Origin: Clostridia bacterium
GTDB lineage: Bacteria; Bacillota; Clostridia; Christensenellales; CAG-314
Assembly: GCA_900769665.1 (NCBI GenBank)
Contig: CAAGHL010000006.1
Span: 3,877-67,876, forward strand
Reading direction: 5' to 3'
Length of the DNA: 64,000 nucleotides
Below the pieces are notes generated by a model, which was given only the letters and a program-made list of their open reading frames with translations, searched no databases and was not told the origin of the DNA. The position numbers were made by a program, and so were the translations under genes. This document shows, piece by piece, positions 51,040-59,546 of the stretch (within the stretch, counting starts at the first letter, position 1; each line of letters begins with the position of its first letter).

Positions 51040-52668
51040 ATGAACGAAAGACAAGAATCCGCTACGGAGAAAGGACTAAAAATAGCCACATTAAAAGCGC
51101 TGGGACTAGTCATATTGGGTTTTGTGCTACTGATAGCATTACATTTCACTCATACTTTTGAAGTGCTGGACGGCACTTGGGTACTATTGCTGATTACAAT
51201 GGCTCTCGGCTTCATACAATGGTTGGTAATCATCACCGTATACTGGGAGTACGACGACGAGGAACCGCGTAAACCGGCAAGCGCCGCCCTAAAAATAGCC
51301 TCGATAATACCGACGGTAATTACAATAGCATTGATTGTTGTAGCGTTGGTAGCGAAATTCGATTTTGTCAAAACCACCGCCGCCAACTTTTTCTTGTCAT
51401 TGGCTATGTGTTGCGGAGCAATGCTTGTAGGATACGTCCTAGCAAGCGGCATAGGGCGCATTGCGGAACATCTCGGATGGAAAACGCCGTCACGCAAACG
51501 CAGAAAACGTCTTTCTCAAAAGGAATACGACCGTTATTACCAAAACAACACCGCGCAAAACGACCCAAACGCAGTAGTATTTCCCGATTTGTGCGGCATT
51601 GACGACAAATTTGCCGTTACGCCCTACCGTCCCCGAAAACAAACGGACGTGACGCTCAAACAACTTTGCGACGGTTTCAACACCTACCTAGAAAGCCACC
51701 GCATGTACTATACCCTGGAAACGATTCGCAGCTTTATTGCAGGCATGGCATGCAGTCGATTTGTCATTTTGGAAGGTTTGAGCGGCACGGGGAAAACCTC
51801 ATTGCCCAAATACTTTGCCGAATACATCGGTTGCGACGTTTGCTTCACTTCCGTGCAAGCCTCATGGAAAGATCGTAGCGATATTTTGGGTTACTACAAC
51901 GATTTTGCGCAAAAATTCAAGGAAACGCCCTTCCTTCGCTCGCTTTATTCCTCATCCTACACCACCGACGAAGTAAACCTTATGGTCTTGGATGAGATGA
52001 ACCTGTCACGCATCGAATACTACTTTGCGGACTTTTTGTCGGTGTTGGAGCTAGATCCGTCCAAATGGAACATCGAGCTGATGCCGGAATCCACAATCGG
52101 CAAATTGCCCGAACATCTCGTAAACGGTTGCGCCGTAGAAATCCCTCAAAACACATGGTTTGTCGGAACGGCAAACAAGGACGACAGTACATTTACCATT
52201 ACCGACAAAGTGTATGACCGCGCCGTGATAATCGACTTTGCAGGGCGCAACGAATCCGCAAGCGACACACCGCCCGTTGCCCCGATACACATCGGCGCTA
52301 CTGCTCTTGCAAGCAAGTTCAATCAAGCGGTAGCCACGTCGGAATTTAATTTGACTCGCGAAGACTACGAACGCTTCTCCGCACTAGGCAATTTTATGTC
52401 GGAAAAATTCGACATAACTTTCGGCAACAGAGTACTTAACCAAATTGTTCGCTTTGTACCCGTATACGTAGCATGCGGCGGTACGGCAAACAAGGCGTTG
52501 GACATCATGTTTGCCCGCAAAATTTTACGCAAACTGGACGGCAGATTCGACGATAGTCTGAAAGGCAACCTGACGCGTTTGGAAACGCTAATCAGAGAAT
52601 CGTACGGCGCGGACGACTTTGCCCTGTCCATGGAGGCAATTGCCAAACTAAAAAGGAAACTAATCTAA
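51040..52668 (+). CDS. McrB-like AAA+ NTPase with four N-terminal membrane helices
   Basis: 542 residues. The first 140 form four hydrophobic helices (about 17-38, 47-69, 84-107 and 114-137); a basic stretch SRKRRKR marks the inside. The AAA+ domain has Walker A GLSGTGKT (246-253), Walker B LMVLDEMNLSRIEYYFADFL (314 on), and GTANKDDSTFTITDKVYDRA, the McrB/AAA_5 equivalent of sensor 1 and the NxxDRS element. No DNA-reading domain is evident in the normal McrB N-terminal position; the membrane segment replaces it. ATG follows AGGGGG. It shares one base with the next gene, so the two are coupled. Confidence 0.9.
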   Translation: MNERQESATEKGLKIATLKALGLVILGFVLLIALHFTHTFEVLDGTWVLLLITMALGFIQWLVIITVYWEYDDEEPRKPASAALKIASIIPTVITIALIVVALVAKFDFVKTTAANFFLSLAMCCGAMLVGYVLASGIGRIAEHLGWKTPSRKRRKRLSQKEYDRYYQNNTAQNDPNAVVFPDLCGIDDKFAVTPYRPRKQTDVTLKQLCDGFNTYLESHRMYYTLETIRSFIAGMACSRFVILEGLSGTGKTSLPKYFAEYIGCDVCFTSVQASWKDRSDILGYYNDFAQKFKETPFLRSLYSSSYTTDEVNLMVLDEMNLSRIEYYFADFLSVLELDPSKWNIELMPESTIGKLPEHLVNGCAVEIPQNTWFVGTANKDDSTFTITDKVYDRAVIIDFAGRNESASDTPPVAPIHIGATALASKFNQAVATSEFNLTREDYERFSALGNFMSEKFDITFGNRVLNQIVRFVPVYVACGGTANKALDIMFARKILRKLDGRFDDSLKGNLTRLETLIRESYGADDFALSMEAIAKLKRKLI

Positions 52669-54005
52669 TGTCATTGGCTTCGTTGGAACAATTTCACAAA
52701 CAAATGACGCAGGTTGCTCCGGGAAAAGTTTCGCAGGTAATCAACGGCACGACGGCAGGCAAATTCGGTTTCGATTTCTCCCCTTCGGAGCAACTGGACT
52801 ACACTGCCGTCATCGACAGAATAGCCAATTCCATGGGTAGCCTTACAACGGTTGTCGCAAATCCCTACATCGTGCTAAAATCCGAATCGGACACAGTACG
52901 GATGGAGCAAGCAGGGACGCTTTCGCCGGACGGAATACGCCAAACCATTGCGGACAGTCGATTGTGGAAAAAGCACCCGTCGGAAGGATACCGCCCCGAA
53001 TTTGTCTACGCGCGCACGTCGGACGACGAGTACAACACGTACGAAAACCGTTTTGTAAAAGCACTGATAGACCGCTTGATTGCATTTCTTGCAAAGCCAA
53101 TGAGCGACATGCGCGGCGGAATACACAACATGTACGAGGCGCACCCCAACGCGCGAGCGCTAAGCAAACTCGACTTCGTGCGTATGGTAGACACCAATAT
53201 GTTTTTGGAAAGCGACGTAAAATGCTTTACCGACTACAAACGTTTGTTTTACCTACGCGCAAAGCTCAACCAACTGCGCACCACCGCTTTTTACAAAATA
53301 ATGAGCAAAATGTCGGCATTTACCGATGCCGATCCGCAACCGACCAACTTGCTTGTGCACAATGCGGACTACAATGCGCTAATGAAGCTGTGGATGGTAC
53401 TGAAAAAAGCCGACGGGCGCACGGGCGAACTTCGCGACGAAGGAATACGCGCGGCATATTGCGCCTACGTGTATTTGTACTCGTGCTACGCATTTAGCCG
53501 CAAACTCGGTTACACCTTGGCAAAGGACGGCGAAATAAAATACGCCGACAACCGTTTTCTGTCCGCAGGCGTAGAGTTTGAAAACGAATTTTTTGTCATT
53601 AAACTTACAATAAACGGCAACAAAATTTTGGCGGCAATACGTTGCAAGCAAACACGAGAAGTTGCACAAACGACAATTGCCATACGCGTTTTTCCCGAAG
53701 AACCTGTCGACAACAGCGCCGAGTACACCGTATCTCTTTTTCCCACGGAGTACAGCGACGACATCGCTTGCGTGATGCCGGACAACGCACAAACGTTGAC
53801 AAACTTGGAAACATTACTGCGTTGCGTCGTACTTGTGGTGCCTGTGGAAGCCAACATCTACAACAAGCTATGCCTTGTTTGCGGAAGCAACGCCGTGGAA
53901 AACATCGGTAAAAAAGTCACCTGCGCAGATTGCGGAGCAACATACACGTTTTTGCGCAAAAACATGGTTTGGATAAACAGCTTTTTTGTCAAAGACAAGG
54001 CATAA
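52668..54005 (+). CDS. McrC-like (DUF2357-type) partner with C-terminal zinc ribbon
   Basis: 445 residues, translated from an ATG overlapping the McrB-like stop. The segment DEYNTYENRFVKALIDRL (120-137) resembles the DUF2357 part of McrC-like proteins. A later beta region (FVIKLTINGNKILAAIRCKQ, about 305-330) lies where a PD-(D/E)xK nuclease core would be, but I do not see a clear D...ExK set, so the nuclease may be diverged or lost. Four cysteines (402, 405, 419, 422; CLVCG and CADCG) form a probable zinc ribbon. It likely works with the ATPase as a membrane-linked McrBC-type complex. Confidence 0.7.
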   Translation: MSLASLEQFHKQMTQVAPGKVSQVINGTTAGKFGFDFSPSEQLDYTAVIDRIANSMGSLTTVVANPYIVLKSESDTVRMEQAGTLSPDGIRQTIADSRLWKKHPSEGYRPEFVYARTSDDEYNTYENRFVKALIDRLIAFLAKPMSDMRGGIHNMYEAHPNARALSKLDFVRMVDTNMFLESDVKCFTDYKRLFYLRAKLNQLRTTAFYKIMSKMSAFTDADPQPTNLLVHNADYNALMKLWMVLKKADGRTGELRDEGIRAAYCAYVYLYSCYAFSRKLGYTLAKDGEIKYADNRFLSAGVEFENEFFVIKLTINGNKILAAIRCKQTREVAQTTIAIRVFPEEPVDNSAEYTVSLFPTEYSDDIACVMPDNAQTLTNLETLLRCVVLVVPVEANIYNKLCLVCGSNAVENIGKKVTCADCGATYTFLRKNMVWINSFFVKDKA

Positions 54006-54020
54006 AGCCACCAAACATAC

Positions 54021-54075
54021 ACAAAAAAAACAACGCCAATGTAAGCAAATTTGCTATACGTTGGCGTTTTTTGTA
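54021..54075. terminator. Bidirectional terminator after the McrC-like gene
   Basis: AACGCCAA...AGCAAATTTGCT...TTGGCGTT with A tract before and T tract after. It also ends the convergent MacB-like gene. Confidence 0.85.
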
Positions 54076-54186
54076 TACATTTTTAAGTTTTGAGTTAACG
54101 TTTTGCCGCCTTTGTGACATTGCAAAATAGGCGACGATTTGTAATTCGTTCTGCCTCGCAACAAAGCAAGCGGAAGCTTTGTCCGA

Positions 54187-56655
54187 TTACTCGGAACGCA
54201 AGCAGGTGACGGGGTCTTTGTTTGCGGCAATGCCTGCAGGAATAAGCCCCGCAACAAGAGTAAGCACTATGGACAGCGCAAGCATACCGATGATGACTTG
54301 CGGCGTAAACAGCACAATGTTGGTTACCTCAAACAAGTTGGCAAGCACAATATTGAGGACAACGCCCACTATCACGGCGAACACCAAGCCTATCACGCCT
54401 GCAAGTGCGCCAATCAAAGAGGTTTCCGCATTGAAAATGCCGGATATATCGTGTTTGCTTGCGCCAAGACTACGCAACACGCCGATTTCCTTTGTGCGCT
54501 CGATGACCGACGTATAAGTCGTCACGGCAATCATTACCGCCGAAACAAGCAACGACACCGCCGAAAATGCCACCAGCACCCACGTCGTGACGTTGATCAT
54601 ATTGGACATCATGGTGACGGCAATGCCTTGCAAGTCGGTGTACACCACTTTGTCGTCGGGAGTGCTGTCGTGGTCGTCGTTCCAAGCGTCGAGGTAGTCC
54701 AAAATTTCCGTTTTTGCACTGCCGTCCACGGGATAAACGGCGATGGACGACGGTTGCGAGTAACCGCCCAGTTTTTTCAGCTTGGCAATGTATTCCTCTT
54801 CCGCAGTGGTGCCGTACCCCGAAACAATGGGTCTACCCGTCAGCACGTCGGTGGAGCTATTGGCACGTTGCGCCTTTGCGACATCGGAGTCGTAACTGTC
54901 TGCATACAGTTTGTCGGCAAGCTCCGAAGTGTAGTTAAGTCCGTTGTTTAGTAGCGAGGTTGCGTCGTCGTTTTTGCGCCGGAGCACGCCCACAATGCGC
55001 ACGGTTACGGCGTTGGAGCCTTGGCAAAGCGTGTTTATTTCCGCTTGGTCGGCAACCGTTTTGTAAGTGTCGGTTTCGCTGTCCAACTTGTAATAGTCGT
55101 TGTTGGATAGCAACGTGTAGGTTTTGCCCACAATGTCGGCGTAGGAAATATCGCGGTAACCGTCGTCGCCGTCGGCAACGCTGTCGAAGCCGAGGTAGCC
55201 GAGCAAGCGCACGTCGATACGGTTGTACTTGTCCACCACCAACACAACGTCGGTGTATTGTTGCGGATAGCCGCTTGTACCGTCGGCGGCGGCAAGCACC
55301 TCGTAGTTGTCACGCACCATTTGCATGGCAGGCAACTTGCTGACGGCTTTGCTTGACATCGGGATGTCGGAGCCGAAGTTGGCAAGGCGCGTGTAGTTGT
55401 CGTTGTCGCCCTTGGTGAAGGCGTTGAATGACAGCGCATAGTCGAAGTCCAACGACTTGTACAACTTGCTGTCCATCTCTTTGAGATAGTCGACGTACTC
55501 CTGCGAAAGGTTGTTGCTGATCATCGGTATCGCCGCAGTATTGCTGTACGGCGTTACGCCCGTCGTGCCCGTGGGGTAAGGCTTGAGGTTGTTGACAAAA
55601 GCGTCGCCCGACATCAGTTTGTCCACGTCGTAGGCGGATGCGGAAATGGTAATGGAGCTGTCGCCCATTGCTTGCTGTTGCATGCCGTTGACGTACTCCG
55701 TCATACCTGCGCTGGTTGCTAACACAAGTGCAACGCCGAATATGCCGATACTGCCTGCAAAGGATGTAAGTATCGTACGTCCCTTTTTGCTGAGCAAATT
55801 GCGGAAGGACAGAAACAGTGCGGTAAAGAAGGACATACCTACACGCTTTTTGCGCTTTGGCGTACCGCTTTTGCCGTTTGAAGTGCCGTTACAGTCACTT
55901 TGTGCACTAGGCTGTGTGCTTGCGATGTTTTGCTCCGTAGCCGTAATTTCGGTTTGTTTAGGTTCTTCCGTGCCGTCAAACGGATTGGTGTCGGACACGA
56001 TTTCGCCGTCAAGCAAACTGACAATACGCGTGCTGTAACGCTCTGCCAAATCACGATTGTGCGTAACCATGACAACGAGGCGTTCCTTGGCAATATCCTT
56101 CAATATGTCCATGATTTGCACGCTTGTCTCGCTGTCCAGTGCGCCGGTAGGCTCGTCGGCAAGGATAATATCCGGATCGTTGACAATGGCGCGCGCTATT
56201 GCCACACGCTGCATTTGTCCACCCGACAATTGATTGGGACGCTTTTTCATCTGTTCTGCAAGTCCCACCTTGACAAGCGCAGCTTGAGCCTTAGCCAAAC
56301 GCTCCGCCTTGGTTGCACCCGCAAGCGTGAGGGACAACGTTACATTGTCCAAAATACTCATATGCGGAATAAGATTGTAACTTTGGAACACGAAACCGAT
56401 ACTGTGATTGCGGTATGCATCCCAGTCGGAATCGCGGTAGCGACTAGTGCTGACCCCATTAATAACAAGGTCGCCTGAAGTGTACCTGTCCAAACCGCCG
56501 ACAATGTTGAGTAGCGTTGTTTTTCCGCAACCCGACGGACCGAGGATAGACACGAACTCGCTTTGGCGGAAATTGACGGACACGTTTTTCAACGCATGCA
56601 CGACAAGATCGGACGAAACGACGTAGTCCTTGGTGATATTTTTGATTTGCAACAT
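54187..56655 (-). CDS. MacB/FtsX-type ABC transporter, ATPase fused to permease
   Basis: 822 residues. N-terminal ATPase with Walker A GPSGCGKTTLLN, signature LSGGQMQR, Walker B IILADEPTGALD. A Ser/Thr-rich linker (about 225-285) leads to membrane helix 1 (TILTSFAGSIGIFGVALVLA), a roughly 370-residue extracellular domain, and three helices in the last 140 residues (with VLVAFSAVSLLVSAVMIAVT). This order is that of MacB-like mechanotransmission proteins, which export peptides, lipids or antibiotics rather than import. No membrane-fusion partner is nearby. Promoter is a perfect consensus. Function could be bacteriocin or lantibiotic resistance; unproven. Confidence 0.9.
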   Translation of the reverse strand: MLQIKNITKDYVVSSDLVVHALKNVSVNFRQSEFVSILGPSGCGKTTLLNIVGGLDRYTSGDLVINGVSTSRYRDSDWDAYRNHSIGFVFQSYNLIPHMSILDNVTLSLTLAGATKAERLAKAQAALVKVGLAEQMKKRPNQLSGGQMQRVAIARAIVNDPDIILADEPTGALDSETSVQIMDILKDIAKERLVVMVTHNRDLAERYSTRIVSLLDGEIVSDTNPFDGTEEPKQTEITATEQNIASTQPSAQSDCNGTSNGKSGTPKRKKRVGMSFFTALFLSFRNLLSKKGRTILTSFAGSIGIFGVALVLATSAGMTEYVNGMQQQAMGDSSITISASAYDVDKLMSGDAFVNNLKPYPTGTTGVTPYSNTAAIPMISNNLSQEYVDYLKEMDSKLYKSLDFDYALSFNAFTKGDNDNYTRLANFGSDIPMSSKAVSKLPAMQMVRDNYEVLAAADGTSGYPQQYTDVVLVVDKYNRIDVRLLGYLGFDSVADGDDGYRDISYADIVGKTYTLLSNNDYYKLDSETDTYKTVADQAEINTLCQGSNAVTVRIVGVLRRKNDDATSLLNNGLNYTSELADKLYADSYDSDVAKAQRANSSTDVLTGRPIVSGYGTTAEEEYIAKLKKLGGYSQPSSIAVYPVDGSAKTEILDYLDAWNDDHDSTPDDKVVYTDLQGIAVTMMSNMINVTTWVLVAFSAVSLLVSAVMIAVTTYTSVIERTKEIGVLRSLGASKHDISGIFNAETSLIGALAGVIGLVFAVIVGVVLNIVLANLFEVTNIVLFTPQVIIGMLALSIVLTLVAGLIPAGIAANKDPVTCLRSE

Positions 56656-56802
56656 ACCGATTTTTTCCTTATGTTTTGTTGTACAAATTTTACAAGAAGT
56701 TGCTTAAAAACGACTGATTTCGTCCGAGCATTTAGCACGATTTTTGGCTTGGAATATTCAACTCGCCACGCTCGAATATATACTATATTTGTAATACGCA
56801 AC

Positions 56803-56831
56803 ATTATACACACCGCAACTATTATTGTCAA
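56803..56831 (-). promoter_or_regulatory. Perfect consensus promoter of the MacB-like gene
   Basis: Minus strand TTGACA (56826-56831), exactly 17 bp, TATAAT (56803-56808). The AATATA/TATATT palindrome near 56780 overlaps the transcript start and may be an operator. Confidence 0.85.
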
Positions 56832-56846
56832 CAAACGCACCGTCCA

Positions 56847-56873
56847 AACAAAAAAAAGCCCCGATAGCGGGGC
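56847..56873 (-). terminator. Terminator between psuG and the MacB-like gene
   Basis: GCCCC-GCTATC-GGGGC on the minus strand followed by eight T, directly upstream of the MacB promoter; isolates it from read-through coming from psuG. Confidence 0.8.
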
Positions 56874-56879
56874 GTGATG

Positions 56880-57340
56880 AGGACAATTGTTTTAAGTGAT
56901 GTTTTTGACGACGAGAGGTGCCACTGTTTACAAGGGCGCTTCCGCGAGATTGCCACAGCAAAGCAAAATACGCTTTGCTTCGCAATGACATTCTCACACT
57001 ACTTGCCACACTAGACTTACTGCAAATATACACACTCATTGCAAAGCAACGTTGGTTTGCAATTCACACTACGCTACCATAATCTTGCGGCAAAGCAACG
57101 GCGGAGAGTGCGGTAGATAGCCACAACCGGTGACGAGGCGGCTTGATAGTGGCTCATCGTCTATCGAAACTTTGCACTACCCAACCTTAGACTTACTGCA
57201 AGCGAGGATGGAGATTGGTGCAGATTGTGGCAACAGTTGCCCGCTTGTCCGCCTAATGCAAGCCGAGGCTTGACCCTTATATTACTTCACTTAAACGTCC
57301 ACGTTAGGTGGCGTAGCCGCAAGATGTGCCGCTATACAGC
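56880..57340. repeat. Mosaic repeat region, right border of the accessory island
   Basis: About 460 bases without a credible gene. GGCGCTTCCGCGAGATTGCC (56935-56954) is the exact inverse of 47467-47486. GTGCAGATTGTGGCAACAGT, the GCGTAGCCGCAAGATGTGC unit (57311-57329) and ACTTACTGCAAGCGAG recur from the left border in direct orientation. Confidence 0.7.
57299..57311 (-). repeat. Mini-hairpin repeat, CCAC/GTGG form, inverted orientation
   Basis: CCAC-GTTAG-GTGG, the reverse orientation of the copy at 11746; followed directly by the 19-nt unit shared with 48074. Confidence 0.6.
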
Positions 57341-57347
57341 CTCGCCC

Positions 57348-58262
57348 CTATTCTTTGCAAAGTTCTTTTGCAATTTCGGAAGCAAGTCTAGCATTATTAT
57401 ATACCAATTGTATATTCGCCGCAAGACTGCGTCCGCCGGTAAGCTTTTGGATTTTGTCAAGCAAGTACGGCGTGGTTTCCTTGCCGTGGATGCCGAGTGA
57501 CTCCGCCTCCGCAACGGCGCGGTTGATGTTTTCGGCGATGTAGTCGCTGTCCATAGCGTATGCATCGGGGATGGGGTTGACCACTAGCATGCCGCCTTGC
57601 ATACCGATTGCCTTTTTGACGGCAAACGCACGTGCGATCTCTGCAGGGGTATCCAAGCGGTAGTCCACGCGGAAGCCGCTTTTTTGCGTGTAAAAAGCAG
57701 GCATATCGTTGGTGCGGTAGCCTACAACGGGCACTCCGCGAGTTTCCAAGCACTCCAAAGTCAAGCCGATGTCGAGGATGGACTTTGCGCCTGCGCACAC
57801 TACCATAACGCCCGTTTGTTGCAACTCGTCAAGGTCGGCGGAGATGTCCATTGTTTTTTCGGAATTGCGATGCGCGCCGCCTATACCGCCCGTTGCAAAC
57901 ACGTCGATACCTGCAAGGTGCGCAATGTACATGGTCGTTGCCACCGTGGTTGCGCCCATGCTTCCGCTAGCAATGATGACGGGAAGGTCACGACGGGAAA
58001 CCTTGGGTACGGTTGTGCCGGCACGACCAAGCATGTCGATTTCCTCCGAGGTGCAACCCACCGTCATTACGCCGTTGATGATGGCGATTGTCGCAGGCAC
58101 ACAGCCGTTGTCACGAATGATGTTTTCCACCGTTTCCGCTGTTTGCACATTTTGCGGATAGGGCATGCCGTGAGAAATAATGGTAGACTCCAACGCCACT
58201 ACGGGACGATTGTTGTCAAGTGCAAATTGTACTTCGGGTGAAATCTTCAAATACTTGTTCAT
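57348..58262 (-). CDS. psuG: Pseudouridine-5'-phosphate glycosidase
   Basis: 304-residue enzyme splitting pseudouridine 5'-phosphate into uracil and ribose 5-phosphate. LESTIISHGMPYPQN at the start, INGVMTVGC, the metal and phosphate regions VSRRDLP, FATGGIGGAHR, and CAGAKSILDIGLTLECLETR with the catalytic lysine area. Length is standard (about 305). It lies 218 bp after psuK on the same strand; together they form the normal two-step salvage pathway. Confidence 0.95.
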   Translation of the reverse strand: MNKYLKISPEVQFALDNNRPVVALESTIISHGMPYPQNVQTAETVENIIRDNGCVPATIAIINGVMTVGCTSEEIDMLGRAGTTVPKVSRRDLPVIIASGSMGATTVATTMYIAHLAGIDVFATGGIGGAHRNSEKTMDISADLDELQQTGVMVVCAGAKSILDIGLTLECLETRGVPVVGYRTNDMPAFYTQKSGFRVDYRLDTPAEIARAFAVKKAIGMQGGMLVVNPIPDAYAMDSDYIAENINRAVAEAESLGIHGKETTPYLLDKIQKLTGGRSLAANIQLVYNNARLASEIAKELCKE

Positions 58263-58480
58263 TACTTTGCCTCCGTATATATTTTGTTTATTCTTTACAA
58301 TTTATTTACTCCGAATGCCGTGTTTATGCTCGGCAATTCGGGTGTTTGTCCAAGTAGTTGTACGCAATTTTGCGTTTTATTGTATGTTTTGCAACGGATT
58401 TTGTACGCAAAAAGTGCATACGTATGCAAAATTTGATTACAAGATGCGTTTTTAGGTCGCCGTACCGACGGCATTGGGCA

Positions 58481-59392
58481 TTACTTGCCGTAAACCTCTT
58501 CAACCGCCGTCGAAACACGTTCGCAAGACAGATCGGCGCACACGGTATCGGCGCACGCAACGGTCAAAGCACCGCACACGCAACCGAATTTTGCACTGTC
58601 CACAAGGTTGTTGCCATGCACAAAGCCGTGGATTGCCCCTGCAAAGAAGCTGTCACCGGCGCCGTTGGCGTTGACTGCCTTAGACGGCATTGCAGGCACA
58701 AAAGTCGCGCCGCTTTCGTCGACGCAAAACACACCCTTTGCACCGCAACTGACGTATATACTGCGCGTAAACGGCAATCGAGCAAGGCACTCCGCCGCAG
58801 TGGTTTCGTCCACCACGTCAACGCCGCTGAGAGTTTGCGCTTCGTCGTGATTTAGCTTGCAACACACCAAATTGCGCAATATGTGTGCGACTTTTTCCGC
58901 TTTGGCACAGGAAACCGCCTCCAAAAACAACGGTGCGGTCACGTTGTCGAGCAAGTACTCCAAGCCGTCGGTAAGGTTGGTATCCACAACCACAACACTT
59001 GCGCCGTTTAGCAAATCAAGGTTTACCGCAAGGTAGTCGGGCGCGATATTGGCGATACTGTCCATTGCCGAAAAGCCGACAAACATGTCGCCGTCCACGT
59101 CGTTGAAGGACACATACGTGCCACCGTTGCCCTCGACCGTCAGCGCATGCGACAAATCGATGCCGCATTGCTTGGCGTTGGACTTGATGAGTTCCGCATT
59201 GCCGTCGTTACCGAGCACGGTAAGCAACTTGACGTCGTTACCCAATCGCGCAAGGTTTTCCGCAATGTTGCGCCCCACGCCACCGCAGGAAATACGCAGT
59301 TGACCGGGGTTGCTGTCACGCAACTTCAATTTTTTGTAAGGGGAGAGGAAAATGTCGACGTTGGCTCCGCCCACCACACAAATATAACCCAT
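58481..59392 (-). CDS. psuK: Pseudouridine kinase, PfkB family
   Basis: 303-residue ribokinase-like enzyme. The N-terminal GG-type motif CGGVGRNIAENLARLG and the C-terminal PfkB signature NANGAGDSFFAGAIHGFV with the catalytic aspartate are clear. Assigned to pseudouridine because of the neighbouring psuG; the sequence alone would also fit other nucleoside or sugar kinases. The ATG follows an AAGGAG site. Confidence 0.85.
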   Translation of the reverse strand: MGYICVVGGANVDIFLSPYKKLKLRDSNPGQLRISCGGVGRNIAENLARLGNDVKLLTVLGNDGNAELIKSNAKQCGIDLSHALTVEGNGGTYVSFNDVDGDMFVGFSAMDSIANIAPDYLAVNLDLLNGASVVVVDTNLTDGLEYLLDNVTAPLFLEAVSCAKAEKVAHILRNLVCCKLNHDEAQTLSGVDVVDETTAAECLARLPFTRSIYVSCGAKGVFCVDESGATFVPAMPSKAVNANGAGDSFFAGAIHGFVHGNNLVDSAKFGCVCGALTVACADTVCADLSCERVSTAVEEVYGK

Positions 59393-59546
59393 TGTAAGCT
59401 CCTTTTATTGCCGACTTACGATAATATCTACAATTTTGCACAAACCTAATCGACCACAGACAAACAAATCGATTTTTGCCGTCAAACACGGCCGCACACA
59501 AGGTTTTGTTGCCCAAAACACACTCCGACATGCGCCGCAAATACAA

